A stretch of 18,332 nucleotides of DNA from Candidatus Iainarchaeum sp. (GTDB taxonomy: Archaea; Iainarchaeota; Iainarchaeia; Iainarchaeales; JAAZKV01), in the NCBI GenBank assembly GCA_028691435.1, contig JAQUZG010000014.1:1-18332 (forward strand), written 5' to 3'. The notes beneath the pieces are model-generated. The model was not told the DNA's origin. It saw only the letters and a list, made by a program, of their open reading frames with translations, and made no database searches. Shown here one piece after another: positions 1 through 5,586 of this stretch (position 1 is its first letter; each line of letters opens with the position of its first letter). A program made the position numbers and the translations under genes.

Positions 1-304
1 GAGTTAATACTTTTAAATTTTCATTTGTACTAAAATCTATTTTTCCATTATATTCACTAGTGCTTCCTTCTACATATATTACAGTGTCTTCTTTTATTTG
101 ATTATAAATTTCTTCTACTTTTTTTAAGTCGCTTGATCCCCAATATTTTAACATTGCGTCTCCGTTAGCGTCTTGGATTTTTATTTCAAAGTAATATTTT
201 CCAGTTTTTGTTGGTTTTATTTCTTTTGTAAACCTAACTACAAAAACATCCTTGAAGTTTTCATTAATTTTATATTCACTAATTGATTTTTGTTTTTTGT
301 ACAT
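1..304 (-). CDS. OB-fold protein, YhaM-type N-terminus (partial)
   Basis: Only the first 101 codons are present; the gene runs off the left edge. The ATG is at 304, with AGGTGATC as a good ribosome binding site just upstream. The visible part reads like a nucleic-acid-binding OB fold: beta strands around FKDVFVVRFTKEI, a GKYYFEIKIQDANGD strand-turn, KYWGSS, then a late strand TVIYVEGSTSEYNGK. The order 'short strand, K/G-Y-y-x-I-x-D-x-xG, W, V-x-v-x-G' is what the N-terminal OB domain of YhaM-type 3'-5' exoribonucleases shows; in that family an HD nuclease domain would follow, outside the window. A stand-alone single-stranded-DNA-binding or RPA-like protein is the alternative. A 20-bp palindrome lies in its promoter region. 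Confidence 0.6.
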   Translation of the reverse strand, partial: MYKKQKSISEYKINENFKDVFVVRFTKEIKPTKTGKYYFEIKIQDANGDAMLKYWGSSDLKKVEEIYNQIKEDTVIYVEGSTSEYNGKIDFSTNENLKVLT

Positions 305-334
305 GTTTGATCACCTAATTTAGTTAAAGAACTT

Positions 335-354
335 AATTTAAATGCATTTAAATT
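335..354. promoter_or_regulatory. Perfect 20-bp palindrome in promoter of OB-fold gene
   Basis: The sequence aatttaaatgcatttaaatt reads the same on both strands. It sits 31-50 bases upstream of the OB-fold ATG on the minus strand and just past the stop of the preceding gene. It contains TTTAAAT on both strands, so it can serve as a TATA element, a dimeric repressor site, or both. No bound protein can be named. Confidence 0.5.
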
Positions 355-362
355 CATTAAAT

Positions 363-953
363 CTAATCTATTTTAGTTTGATGTTTATTTGTCTTTTTAT
401 TTTCTGCAATAAAATTATATTCGTCAATTGCTTTTGCAATGGGTTTTTTAACATTAGTAAAATTTATTTTTTTAAATTCATTTTTCATTTTAATTAAAAA
501 CTCTAGGTAATCTTTAGATGTTGCTTTGTTTTTTATTTTCCATTTTTTTCTAATTTGTGTGTCCCACATAACAAATAAATTTGGATTTTTCAAAGCCATC
601 ATTTTTGATGCACCAGTTTGTTTTGAAATTTTACAAAAAATATTATAAATTTTTGATATATCTTCCCTTAATTCTAAATCGTTTTCAAAATCAACATCCT
701 CAAATTTTTTATTTTTTAATTTTTTAAAAATTGGATTTGTTTCAGTAATTGCACTTTGTAAATCAATCGGTTTTATTTCTTTTATGATGTATCTAAAATA
801 TGCAAAATTCCAAGTGGCTAAAAGTAGTGAATAGGCTTCATATTCATAACCTTTATTAATTAAATTTAGGCACTTATCCCAGATATCATTTCTAAATGAT
901 TCTAATTCATCAAATTTTTTTAATGTCTTATTAAATTCATTTTGTAAAATCAT
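363..953 (-). CDS. Conserved-looking unknown protein, coupled to UDG-like gene
   Basis: A 196-aa soluble protein. A longer form would begin at an ATG at 965 that shares one base with the upstream stop (TAATG), but the ATG at 953 has GGTGA five bases ahead of it, the spacing used by neighbouring genes, so I chose that one. No catalytic motif is certain. The best marked stretch, around residues 116-137 (GASKMMALKNPNLFVMWDT, then IRKKW), has the look of helical DNA-repair-type proteins in which a Lys-rich helix precedes 'NPxLFxxWD', and a helix-hairpin-helix glycosylase-like fold is possible but unproven. Tight coupling to a uracil-DNA-glycosylase-like gene suggests the two proteins work together. 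Product function is not recognised. Confidence 0.75.
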   Translation of the reverse strand: MILQNEFNKTLKKFDELESFRNDIWDKCLNLINKGYEYEAYSLLLATWNFAYFRYIIKEIKPIDLQSAITETNPIFKKLKNKKFEDVDFENDLELREDISKIYNIFCKISKQTGASKMMALKNPNLFVMWDTQIRKKWKIKNKATSKDYLEFLIKMKNEFKKINFTNVKKPIAKAIDEYNFIAENKKTNKHQTKID

Positions 954-964
954 GTTATTCACCA

Positions 965-1597
965 TTAAAATGTATAATTATCTAGTTTAATTGCTTGATT
1001 TTTATTATTATTTATTTTATTTAAATATTCTTTAGGATTTTGTTTAACTTTTTTTATTAATTTAATAAATTTATTATTGCTAAATGGTCCGGATGGGTGA
1101 GGTAATCCAATGATTGTATTATTTGGGAAACTTAATGCACAATATTCGTATGCTTGATTGCCTAATGCAAATATTGGTTGATTTTCAAATAAGTTTATTT
1201 CTTTTTTTAACCAATTGTTTATGCAAGTTCTTAAAGTTTGCAAAGGTATTTTTTTAGATTTTGATTGGCATTTTACTAATTCTGTCCATAAAATGTTTCC
1301 ATCAAAATTTAAACAATTTAATAATTCTTTTGTTCTTGAATAATAAGAAACTTTTGAAATTTCTTTTTCCCAATACTCGTGAATTACTTTGTGATCTATA
1401 CCATTTTTTTTATAATAATTTTGTTCTTTTTTTCGAATAATTCCGGGATTTATTCCAACAACAATACAATTATTTTTACCAGGTTGTTTTTCTAAAATTA
1501 GACATCTTGGTGGAACACCATTTTTTTTGTCATTAATTATTCCTTCACAATTAAGGTCACAAAAATGAATCTTGTCAAGTATATTATTAAATTGCAT
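965..1597 (-). CDS. Uracil-DNA-glycosylase superfamily protein with Fe-S cysteines
   Basis: A 210-aa UDG-superfamily protein. Motif A appears as VVGINPG (residues 46-52), where family 4/5 enzymes have GEAPG; WTELVKC (104-110) corresponds to their TNVVKC strand; FALGNQAYEY (143-152) to the 'LGxxA' strand; PHPSGP (166-171) is the motif-B substrate loop. Cys13, Cys17, Cys110 and Cys125 fall where family 4 enzymes hold a 4Fe-4S cluster, so an iron-sulphur form is likely. Known relatives excise uracil or other deaminated bases from DNA. The unusual GINPG motif lacks the Glu of GEAPG, so activity and substrate could differ (SMUG/MUG types also use G-x-NPG). The stop is shared by one base with the next ATG, and the ribosome site of this gene itself is weak. 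Confidence 0.78.
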   Translation of the reverse strand: MQFNNILDKIHFCDLNCEGIINDKKNGVPPRCLILEKQPGKNNCIVVGINPGIIRKKEQNYYKKNGIDHKVIHEYWEKEISKVSYYSRTKELLNCLNFDGNILWTELVKCQSKSKKIPLQTLRTCINNWLKKEINLFENQPIFALGNQAYEYCALSFPNNTIIGLPHPSGPFSNNKFIKLIKKVKQNPKEYLNKINNNKNQAIKLDNYTF

Positions 1598-1611
1598 AAA
1601 ATCAAAACCAT

Positions 1612-1803
1612 TTATCTTTTTGTATATGAAACTCCATTATCTTCAAGTATTTTTACTACTTTGTCTCCATCATTAGAAAATTGTGCTTCTATTGTTAACG
1701 GTTTTATAAAAAGTATTTTTGCCCCCCTAACACTGCCCACATCTTTTACTATTTCATTAACAATTCTATCAGATGGAAATCCATTCACTATATATTTTGC
1801 CAT
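1612..1803 (-). CDS. Small unknown protein (63 aa)
   Basis: The start is well supported: GGGGTG lies seven bases upstream of the ATG at 1803. The predicted strand-helix-strand-strand-helix run (KYIVNGF, SDRIVNEIVKDV, AKILFIKPLTIEAQF, DKVVKILEDNGV) would suit a small ferredoxin-like fold. It lies 14 bases before the UDG-like gene on the same strand, so it probably heads that transcript. The family is not recognised. A same-span ORF on the plus strand is ignored because it has no ribosome site. Confidence 0.65.
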   Translation of the reverse strand: MAKYIVNGFPSDRIVNEIVKDVGSVRGAKILFIKPLTIEAQFSNDGDKVVKILEDNGVSYTKR

Positions 1804-1854
1804 ATTTTAACACCCCATTCAAATATAATGTTAAATATTAATTTATTGAGTTCA

Positions 1855-2448
1855 TTAATTTTTAATCATATCCTCAAATAATTTAATTTCAATCTTCTTT
1901 TGTTTTTGTAATTCGTTTATTTTTTCTTCGTTTAAATTTTTTATGTGTCCAATTATTTTTTCATCTATTTCTTGTATAGTGTGTTTTTTTAGTAAATCTT
2001 CTAAATAAAATATTATGAATAAATCTGCTTTAATATCTTCTAGAGATTCATTAGCGTTTTGTGTTTCTTTTAATTCATTGTTTTTTGGGTAAGTTGCAAT
2101 TATGATGTTTTTAGAATTTGTATGGGTTGTTATGTATTGGGCTACAGTTGATCCAAATCCTCCCCCAAGACTAAAAATTAAAACATTTGTTTGATTTTCA
2201 AATAAATCTAATTTTAAATTTCTTTTTGCGTTAATAAATGAAACTAACTTATTTCTTTGATTAGAGTCGGCTGGACAAATTGGTGGTAAAGTAGAACAGT
2301 TTTTTCCATCAAGTTTTGCCTTATCACAACACAAAATTGTCTTTCCTTCACAAGAATAAAGCGAATTAACACAATCATTAATTGCAATACTATTCTTTAT
2401 ATTGCTAACAAAATAGCAACCATTTCCACCAAGACCAACAATATTCAT
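1855..2448 (-). CDS. Short tubulin/FtsZ-like GTPase-domain protein
   Basis: A 197-aa protein. I place the start at the ATG at 2448, with GTGA five bases upstream; the alternative is an in-frame GTG at 2457. The order of elements follows the FtsZ/tubulin GTP-binding domain: T1-like GLGGNG (5-10), a strand ILCCDKAKLDG (38-48) where FtsZ has FAINTDAQAL, a strand NVLIFSLGGGFGST (88-101) matching the GGGTGTG phosphate loop, then NIIIATYPKN and DIKADLFIIFYLEDLL matching the VVTKPF and VDTLIVIPNDRLL strands. The C-terminal assembly domain and its T7 loop are absent, and the end is a charged helix. Seven Cys lie in the first 58 residues, which is odd. Homology is inferred by eye from motif order. It is divergent to a winged-helix gene, as expected for a TubZ-like partition partner. 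Confidence 0.6.
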   Translation of the reverse strand: MNIVGLGGNGCYFVSNIKNSIAINDCVNSLYSCEGKTILCCDKAKLDGKNCSTLPPICPADSNQRNKLVSFINAKRNLKLDLFENQTNVLIFSLGGGFGSTVAQYITTHTNSKNIIIATYPKNNELKETQNANESLEDIKADLFIIFYLEDLLKKHTIQEIDEKIIGHIKNLNEEKINELQKQKKIEIKLFEDMIKN

Positions 2449-2461
2449 AAGTATCACATAA

Positions 2462-2563
2462 GTATACTTAAAAGCAAGGAAAGTGATATAATGAATAATA
2501 TAATTATTATACTTTTAAGTATACTATTAACATTATTAATAGAAATATTTATAAATAGCTTTG
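2462..2563. repeat. ~100-bp promoter/operator repeat, copy 1
   Basis: This stretch fills the divergent gap between the tubulin-like and winged-helix genes and recurs imperfectly at 2916-3016. It holds an exact 13-bp inverted repeat (gtatacttaaaag at 2462-2474, cttttaagtatac at 2512-2524), a 10-bp palindrome aagtatactt at 2460-2469 next to the start of the tubulin-like gene, and a second dyad ctattaa-catta-ttaatag at 2524-2542. The TATA-like tttataaat (about 2549-2557) then leads to the ATG at 2590. The layout suits autoregulation by a dimeric winged-helix protein, or centromere-like binding. Confidence 0.75.
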
Positions 2564-2589
2564 ATTATATTTTATTAGTGGTTGATTAA

Positions 2590-2883
2590 ATGAATAAAAA
2601 TGAAAAAAAAGTTTATAATGTTATTTTAAAATTAAAAAAACAAGGTAAAGAAATTTCAGATCAAAACATTATTGAAAATACAGTTGATTTAAACTATTTA
2701 GAAATTAATGATATAATAAATAACCTCAAAAAGAATAATGACATTTGTGTTGATCAAAATAGTGTCAGATACATAATTACATCAAAAAAATTAAAGAAAA
2801 AAATTAAAGAACATAAAAATAAAACATTAAATAATCTAAAGAAAAAAATTTATCCAATGAATATTGTTTTAATTTCAAATTAA
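2590..2883 (+). CDS. Small winged-helix DNA-binding protein (97 aa)
   Basis: The fold reads clearly: helix EKKVYNVILKLKKQG (5-19), helix SDQNIIENT (23-31), recognition helix LEINDIINNLKKN (36-48), then the wing ICVDQNSVRYIIT. A Lys-rich tail (about residues 66-86) would contact DNA or RNA. A dimeric small wHTH of this size is typical of plasmid repressors and of TubR-type centromere-binding proteins. It lies between the two copies of a ~100-bp repeat that carries palindromes, which are its most likely targets. There is no strong ribosome site before the ATG; the TATA-like box at about 2549-2557 gives a short leader at most. Antitoxin or simple repressor are alternatives. Confidence 0.7.
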   Translation: MNKNEKKVYNVILKLKKQGKEISDQNIIENTVDLNYLEINDIINNLKKNNDICVDQNSVRYIITSKKLKKKIKEHKNKTLNNLKKKIYPMNIVLISN

Positions 2884-2915
2884 AACTAATTTTAACTTAA
2901 AACTGATTATTTAAT

Positions 2916-3016
2916 GTATCCTTAAAAGCTAGGAAATAAAAAAATGAATAGTATTGATTTTATACTTTTAAGTATACTATTAACATTATTTATAGAACTA
3001 TTTATAAATTGTTTTG
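2916..3016. repeat. ~100-bp promoter/operator repeat, copy 2
   Basis: Second copy of the 2462-2563 repeat. It shares gtatNcttaaaagcNaggaa at its start, atgaata in the middle, and an almost unbroken run from atacttttaagtatac through attaacattatt and tatttataaat. The left inverted arm has one mismatch (gtatccttaaaag), while the right arm cttttaagtatac (2965-2977) is intact. The TATA-like tttataaat at 3001-3009 serves the gene at 3067. Confidence 0.75.
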
Positions 3017-3066
3017 TTCATTAAGTCAGTGTGTTTGAAAAAAAACACTTTTTGGAGGAGATTTTT

Positions 3067-3366
3067 ATGAGTAGAAAGATTAAAGAGAAGAAAATTTTTG
3101 AATCAAGAATGGTTGATGGTTATTACTTATATGATAATTATATGCTTGAGATTAAATTAAACAAAAAGTTAGAAAATAATTTGAATGAATTAAAACAAAA
3201 TAATTTTTTGATTGTAAATAGAAAAAAAATTGATGGAAAATTTACTTTTGATGTTAAATTAGATAAAACTCCAGTAAAAAACAATAATTCTAAAACTTTA
3301 GTTAATATTCTAAATGATAGATACAAAGGTTTTGATTCAAGTTTAGTTAATAAACTTAAATTTTAA
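3067..3366 (+). CDS. Unknown small basic protein under repeat promoter (99 aa)
   Basis: GGAGG at 3054-3058, eight bases before the ATG at 3067, fixes this start; a GTG at 3031 would add twelve residues but has no ribosome site. The protein is lysine-rich with a beta-rich middle (YYLYDNYMLEIKLN, FLIVNRKKIDGKFTFDVKLD), a KTPVKNNNSK linker and a short C-terminal helix. No family is recognised. Its promoter is the second copy of the repeat found ahead of the winged-helix gene, so both probably answer to the same regulator. Its stop overlaps the stop of the convergent gene at a shared TTAA. Confidence 0.68.
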   Translation: MSRKIKEKKIFESRMVDGYYLYDNYMLEIKLNKKLENNLNELKQNNFLIVNRKKIDGKFTFDVKLDKTPVKNNNSKTLVNILNDRYKGFDSSLVNKLKF

Positions 3367-4073
3367 TTTTTTATTAATTCTATTTCTTTTTTTATCATTG
3401 GGACTTTTTCTGGGTAAAAATCAGATTCAATAATTTTTATGACATTTAGTTTTAGTAATGGTTTTATTTTTTCTAATTGTTCTAAATTTTCTTGTAAAAA
3501 TCCATGAGTTCTTATTCTTTCGCCTTGTTTCCATTGTGTTGCCAAGTGTATTCCAAGTAGTTTTTCTTTAAAAATTAAAAAATCATTTAGTTCAATATTA
3601 TTTTGAAATACATGACAAGTATCTAAAATGAAATAAAGTTTTGGATTTCTATCAAAAATTTGTTTTATCTCTTGAACTGTACAATAACCTTTATTTTTTT
3701 CATTCGAATTTAAATTTTCAATACAATTTTTTAAATCATAATTTAAAACAGAATAATCTTTCACATTATTTGGATGAAAAACCAAATAATCAATTTTAAT
3801 TTGAATTGATAATTTTGTAGCTTTATCAATAACTTTTTTAGTCAATTCATCATCCTTATATTCAATATCATTAAAAGGCATATGAATAGATTTAAACTTT
3901 AAAGAATTAACAAACTCAAAAGTATCTTTATCAAATTCAAACTCTAACAAATCTTTAGGACTAGCAAACAATAATTCAATACCATCAACAGAAAACTTCT
4001 GAATAAATCTTATCCTATCCTGAAAACTTAATTTCAAATCAAAACAAGAACCAGTAGAAATAGCAATAACCAT
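3363..4073 (-). CDS. Endonuclease IV / xylose-isomerase-like TIM-barrel protein
   Basis: A 236-aa protein from the ATG at 4073; a TTG six codons earlier is the alternative. Metal-ligand motifs of the AP-endonuclease-2 / sugar-phosphate isomerase superfamily are in order: IHMPF (His64), VFHPNN (His100), ENLN (about 119-122), LDTCHVFQ (Asp151, His154), GIHLATQW (His176), RTHGF (His190) and IIESDF (Glu216). The DTCH box is characteristic of endonuclease IV, but the protein is shorter than the usual ~280 aa, so the substrate (abasic DNA or a sugar) is not certain. It follows the CARF-HTH gene on the same strand and is probably cotranscribed. Codon use drifts from G/T-rich at the 5' end to A/C-rich at the 3' end. 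Confidence 0.75.
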   Translation of the reverse strand: MVIAISTGSCFDLKLSFQDRIRFIQKFSVDGIELLFASPKDLLEFEFDKDTFEFVNSLKFKSIHMPFNDIEYKDDELTKKVIDKATKLSIQIKIDYLVFHPNNVKDYSVLNYDLKNCIENLNSNEKNKGYCTVQEIKQIFDRNPKLYFILDTCHVFQNNIELNDFLIFKEKLLGIHLATQWKQGERIRTHGFLQENLEQLEKIKPLLKLNVIKIIESDFYPEKVPMIKKEIELIKN

Positions 4074-4108
4074 ACAAAAAATAAACACCAAAACAAATAA
4101 ATTACTTT

Positions 4109-4699
4109 TTATAATAAAGCAATTTTTCCTGATTCTGTTATTTCTATTCCTTCAGTAGTTTCTTTTATTAGTCCTTTTGCTTTTAGGTTGTTTATTATTC
4201 TATAAACCATTGCTCGTGATAAGTCTACTTTTTCACAAACTTCTGCGATTGAAATAGTTTTTGACAAATTTTTTAATATACTTAATTGTGATTCGTTTAA
4301 TTCAAAATCTAATAAAGGTAGGTTGATTAATTCTTTATCATCTTCAGACATGTAAATTATTTTATCAATATTTTGACTTCTTTTAAAACACGCATACAAA
4401 AGCCCAATAGCTTGAGTCTTTCTAGAAGGAGTAATATTCACAATAGGCTTATTAGGAATAGAATCAATCAACTCAACACACTTTTTAGTAATCTTATAAA
4501 CATCATAAACAGGAATCTTAACTTCCTTAATCAAAATAATCTTACCAAAAGTATCCTTCAATTTACTAATCGCTTCCGATTGTTCTTTAGATAATTTATC
4601 CTCATCAACCAACAAAAACAACTTATTAATAGACTCCTTAGTAATCGCCAAAACAATAGAATCAATCGAATAAATAGTAGAAATCAATACTTTTTCCAT
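4109..4699 (-). CDS. Csa3-type CARF-HTH transcriptional regulator
   Basis: A 196-aa two-domain protein. Residues 1-130 form a Rossmann-like CARF domain: strand EKVLISTIYS, strand KLFLLVDED, strand GKIILIKEVKI, helix DVYKITKKCVELI, and the ligand-site loop VNITPSRKT (87-95), where Csa3 relatives have N-x-TGGTK. Residues 135-196 are a MarR-like winged helix (ESQLSILKNL, IAEVCEKVDLS, RAMVYRIINNLKAKGLI). CARF domains sense cyclic oligoadenylates in type III CRISPR signalling, and Csa3 controls cas and repair genes; no cas gene or CRISPR array is in this window. The TATA-like element about 26 bases from the ATG suggests a leaderless message. A palindrome between them suggests autoregulation. Confidence 0.75.
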   Translation of the reverse strand: MEKVLISTIYSIDSIVLAITKESINKLFLLVDEDKLSKEQSEAISKLKDTFGKIILIKEVKIPVYDVYKITKKCVELIDSIPNKPIVNITPSRKTQAIGLLYACFKRSQNIDKIIYMSEDDKELINLPLLDFELNESQLSILKNLSKTISIAEVCEKVDLSRAMVYRIINNLKAKGLIKETTEGIEITESGKIALL

Positions 4700-4708
4700 A
4701 CTTAATAT

Positions 4709-4730
4709 ACTACAAAGTAGTTTTTAAATA
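4709..4730. promoter_or_regulatory. Divergent promoter with palindromic operator
   Basis: The dyad actac-aaa-gtagt (4709-4721) directly touches a TATA-like element. That element reads TTTAAATA on the plus strand (4723-4730) and TATTTAAA on the minus strand. It is about 26 bases from the CARF-HTH ATG at 4699, and about 27 bases from 4753, where the structured leader would begin. One element could thus serve both directions, with the dyad as the site of the CARF-HTH protein. This is inferred from spacing only. Confidence 0.55.
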
Positions 4731-4753
4731 TTCATTTTAACTCCATTTCTTTT

Positions 4754-4911
4754 CTCCAATGCGAACAACCCAAAACTTTTTTTTCATTGACTCGTTTGGT
4801 ATCGATTTAAACCTTTACCCTATTCGGGTCATTACATTAAAGGATTTAATATCTCACACAAACGCAAAGACGTCAATATGAAAAAAAAAAGTTTTTTTTC
4901 ACGCATTGGAG
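4754..4911 (+). ncRNA. Candidate structured 5' leader RNA sequestering a Shine-Dalgarno
   Basis: The 158-nt stretch folds by eye into one nested rod. P1 is a perfect 10 bp (4754-4763 with 4902-4911). P2 is about 20 bp (4772-4791 with 4872-4895, small A bulges). P3 is 6 bp (4793-4798 with 4859-4864). P4 is 14 bp with two bulges (4804-4817 with 4838-4853). The tip is ACCC-TATTC-GGGT (4817-4829, sharing one base with P4). The right foot of P1 contains GGAG of GGAGGTG (4908-4914), the ribosome site of the next ORF, so folding would block translation. An expected start site near 4752 would make P1 the RNA 5' end. Alternatives are a small hairpin transposon (MITE-like) or a replication signal; no target duplication flanks it. 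Confidence 0.6.
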
Positions 4912-4922
4912 GTGCATACAAA

Positions 4923-4994
4923 ATGAGTAAAAAACAAATATTCGGAAAAGGAATAAAATTTTCTGACTTAAAATGGGAGAGTGATCAACAATGA
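4923..4994 (+). CDS. 23-aa leader peptide or microprotein
   Basis: The ORF begins MSKKQIFGKG and ends KWESDQQ. It has the strongest ribosome site in the region (GGAGGTG, eight bases before the ATG), partly inside the right foot of the preceding RNA hairpin. Its stop overlaps the next ATG as ATGA, so translation of the downstream genes is probably coupled to it. It could be a functional basic peptide or a cis-acting leader ORF. No family is recognised. Confidence 0.55.
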   Translation: MSKKQIFGKGIKFSDLKWESDQQ

Positions 4995-5188
4995 AAGTTA
5001 AAGAATTGAATGTTTCAATAACCCAAAAAATCAATACTGGAAACTACTCCAGTAAAGGATTTGGTCTATCAGCCACCGTCGAACTAAACGAACAAGACGA
5101 CTTACTAAAAATAAAACAAGACATAACAAACAAACTAAACCAAATGATAGACTTCGAAATCAAAAAAATAAAAGGTGGTCAAAAATGA
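4991..5188 (+). CDS. Small element-borne protein of unknown function (65 aa)
   Basis: The start has GTGAT five bases upstream and overlaps the stop of the 23-aa ORF; its own stop overlaps the next ATG (ATGA). The predicted layout is strand (KVKELNVSITQKI), an N-T-G-N-Y turn, strand (GFGLSATVELN), then helix (LLKIKQDITNKLNQMIDFEI). This strand-NxGNY-strand-helix pattern resembles small proteins of phages and plasmids, but I cannot name a family. Codon use is A/C-rich throughout, as in the transfer operon, which argues for membership of the same element. Confidence 0.75.
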   Translation: MKVKELNVSITQKINTGNYSSKGFGLSATVELNEQDDLLKIKQDITNKLNQMIDFEIKKIKGGQK

Positions 5189-5493
5189 CCACTCTAACAG
5201 AAGTATATGGAGAACCAATCTCCATCTACACTTTACAAAACGCTCTTGACGACGGAATACTAATAAAAGTTGGCAAACTAACCAACTCAAATATCCCCAT
5301 TATCTTCACTTCAAACTTATTTAACGAAGTCAAAAACAATTACAAAAAAATCATTACCCAAGGACTCAAACTACTCAACAAAAAAAACAAAGAAGATGAT
5401 GATTGTTACAAACTAAGAGTCATAGAAAAAAATCGAATATGGGTAATATCCAACAACGAAGGAGTGACATTCATGAAACCAGAAGACTACTAA
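5185..5493 (+). CDS. DUF6573-like protein (102 aa)
   Basis: The N-terminal half, GEPISIYTLQNALDDGILIKV (residues 9-29) then NIPIIFTSNLFNEV, matches the pattern of DUF6573 proteins (...I-x-x-YTRxxAIxDGVLVDV..., then ...PVAxTxxxW...). Those are small proteins of unknown role common on plasmids and phages. The second half (KLRVIEKNRIWVISNNEGVTFMKPEDY) is a short beta segment. It is coupled to the 65-aa gene by ATGA with GGTGG five bases ahead. The stop codon lies in the loop of a terminator hairpin. The family call is from memory of the motif and is moderate. Confidence 0.65.
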   Translation: MTTLTEVYGEPISIYTLQNALDDGILIKVGKLTNSNIPIIFTSNLFNEVKNNYKKIITQGLKLLNKKNKEDDDCYKLRVIEKNRIWVISNNEGVTFMKPEDY

Positions 5494-5509
5494 TTAGTCT
5501 TCTATTTTT
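5481..5509 (+). terminator. Hairpin terminator spanning the stop codon
   Basis: A perfect 9-bp stem (agaagacta 5481-5489, tagtcttct 5495-5503) with loop ctaat is followed by a T run (5505-5509). The stop TAA at 5491-5493 is inside the loop, so coding and termination signals overlap. Confidence 0.75.
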
Positions 5510-5586
5510 GAATTTAATTTTATTTATCAACAAAATTATTTAAAAAAATATGAATATTTTTAAGAAGTTTGCAATAATTATTTTTT

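Noticed and set aside
1565..1810. Plus-strand ORF over the 63-aa gene
   Set aside because: No ribosome site or promoter; the minus-strand frame has GGGGTG and an operon context.
3031..3066. GTG-started extension of the 99-aa gene
   Set aside because: GGAGG lies inside the extension and is placed correctly for the ATG at 3067.
4754..4911. MITE or other small transposon
   Set aside because: The inverted ends fit, but no target-site duplication is seen, and the nested inner helices and Shine-Dalgarno overlap fit a leader RNA better. Not excluded without a genome search.
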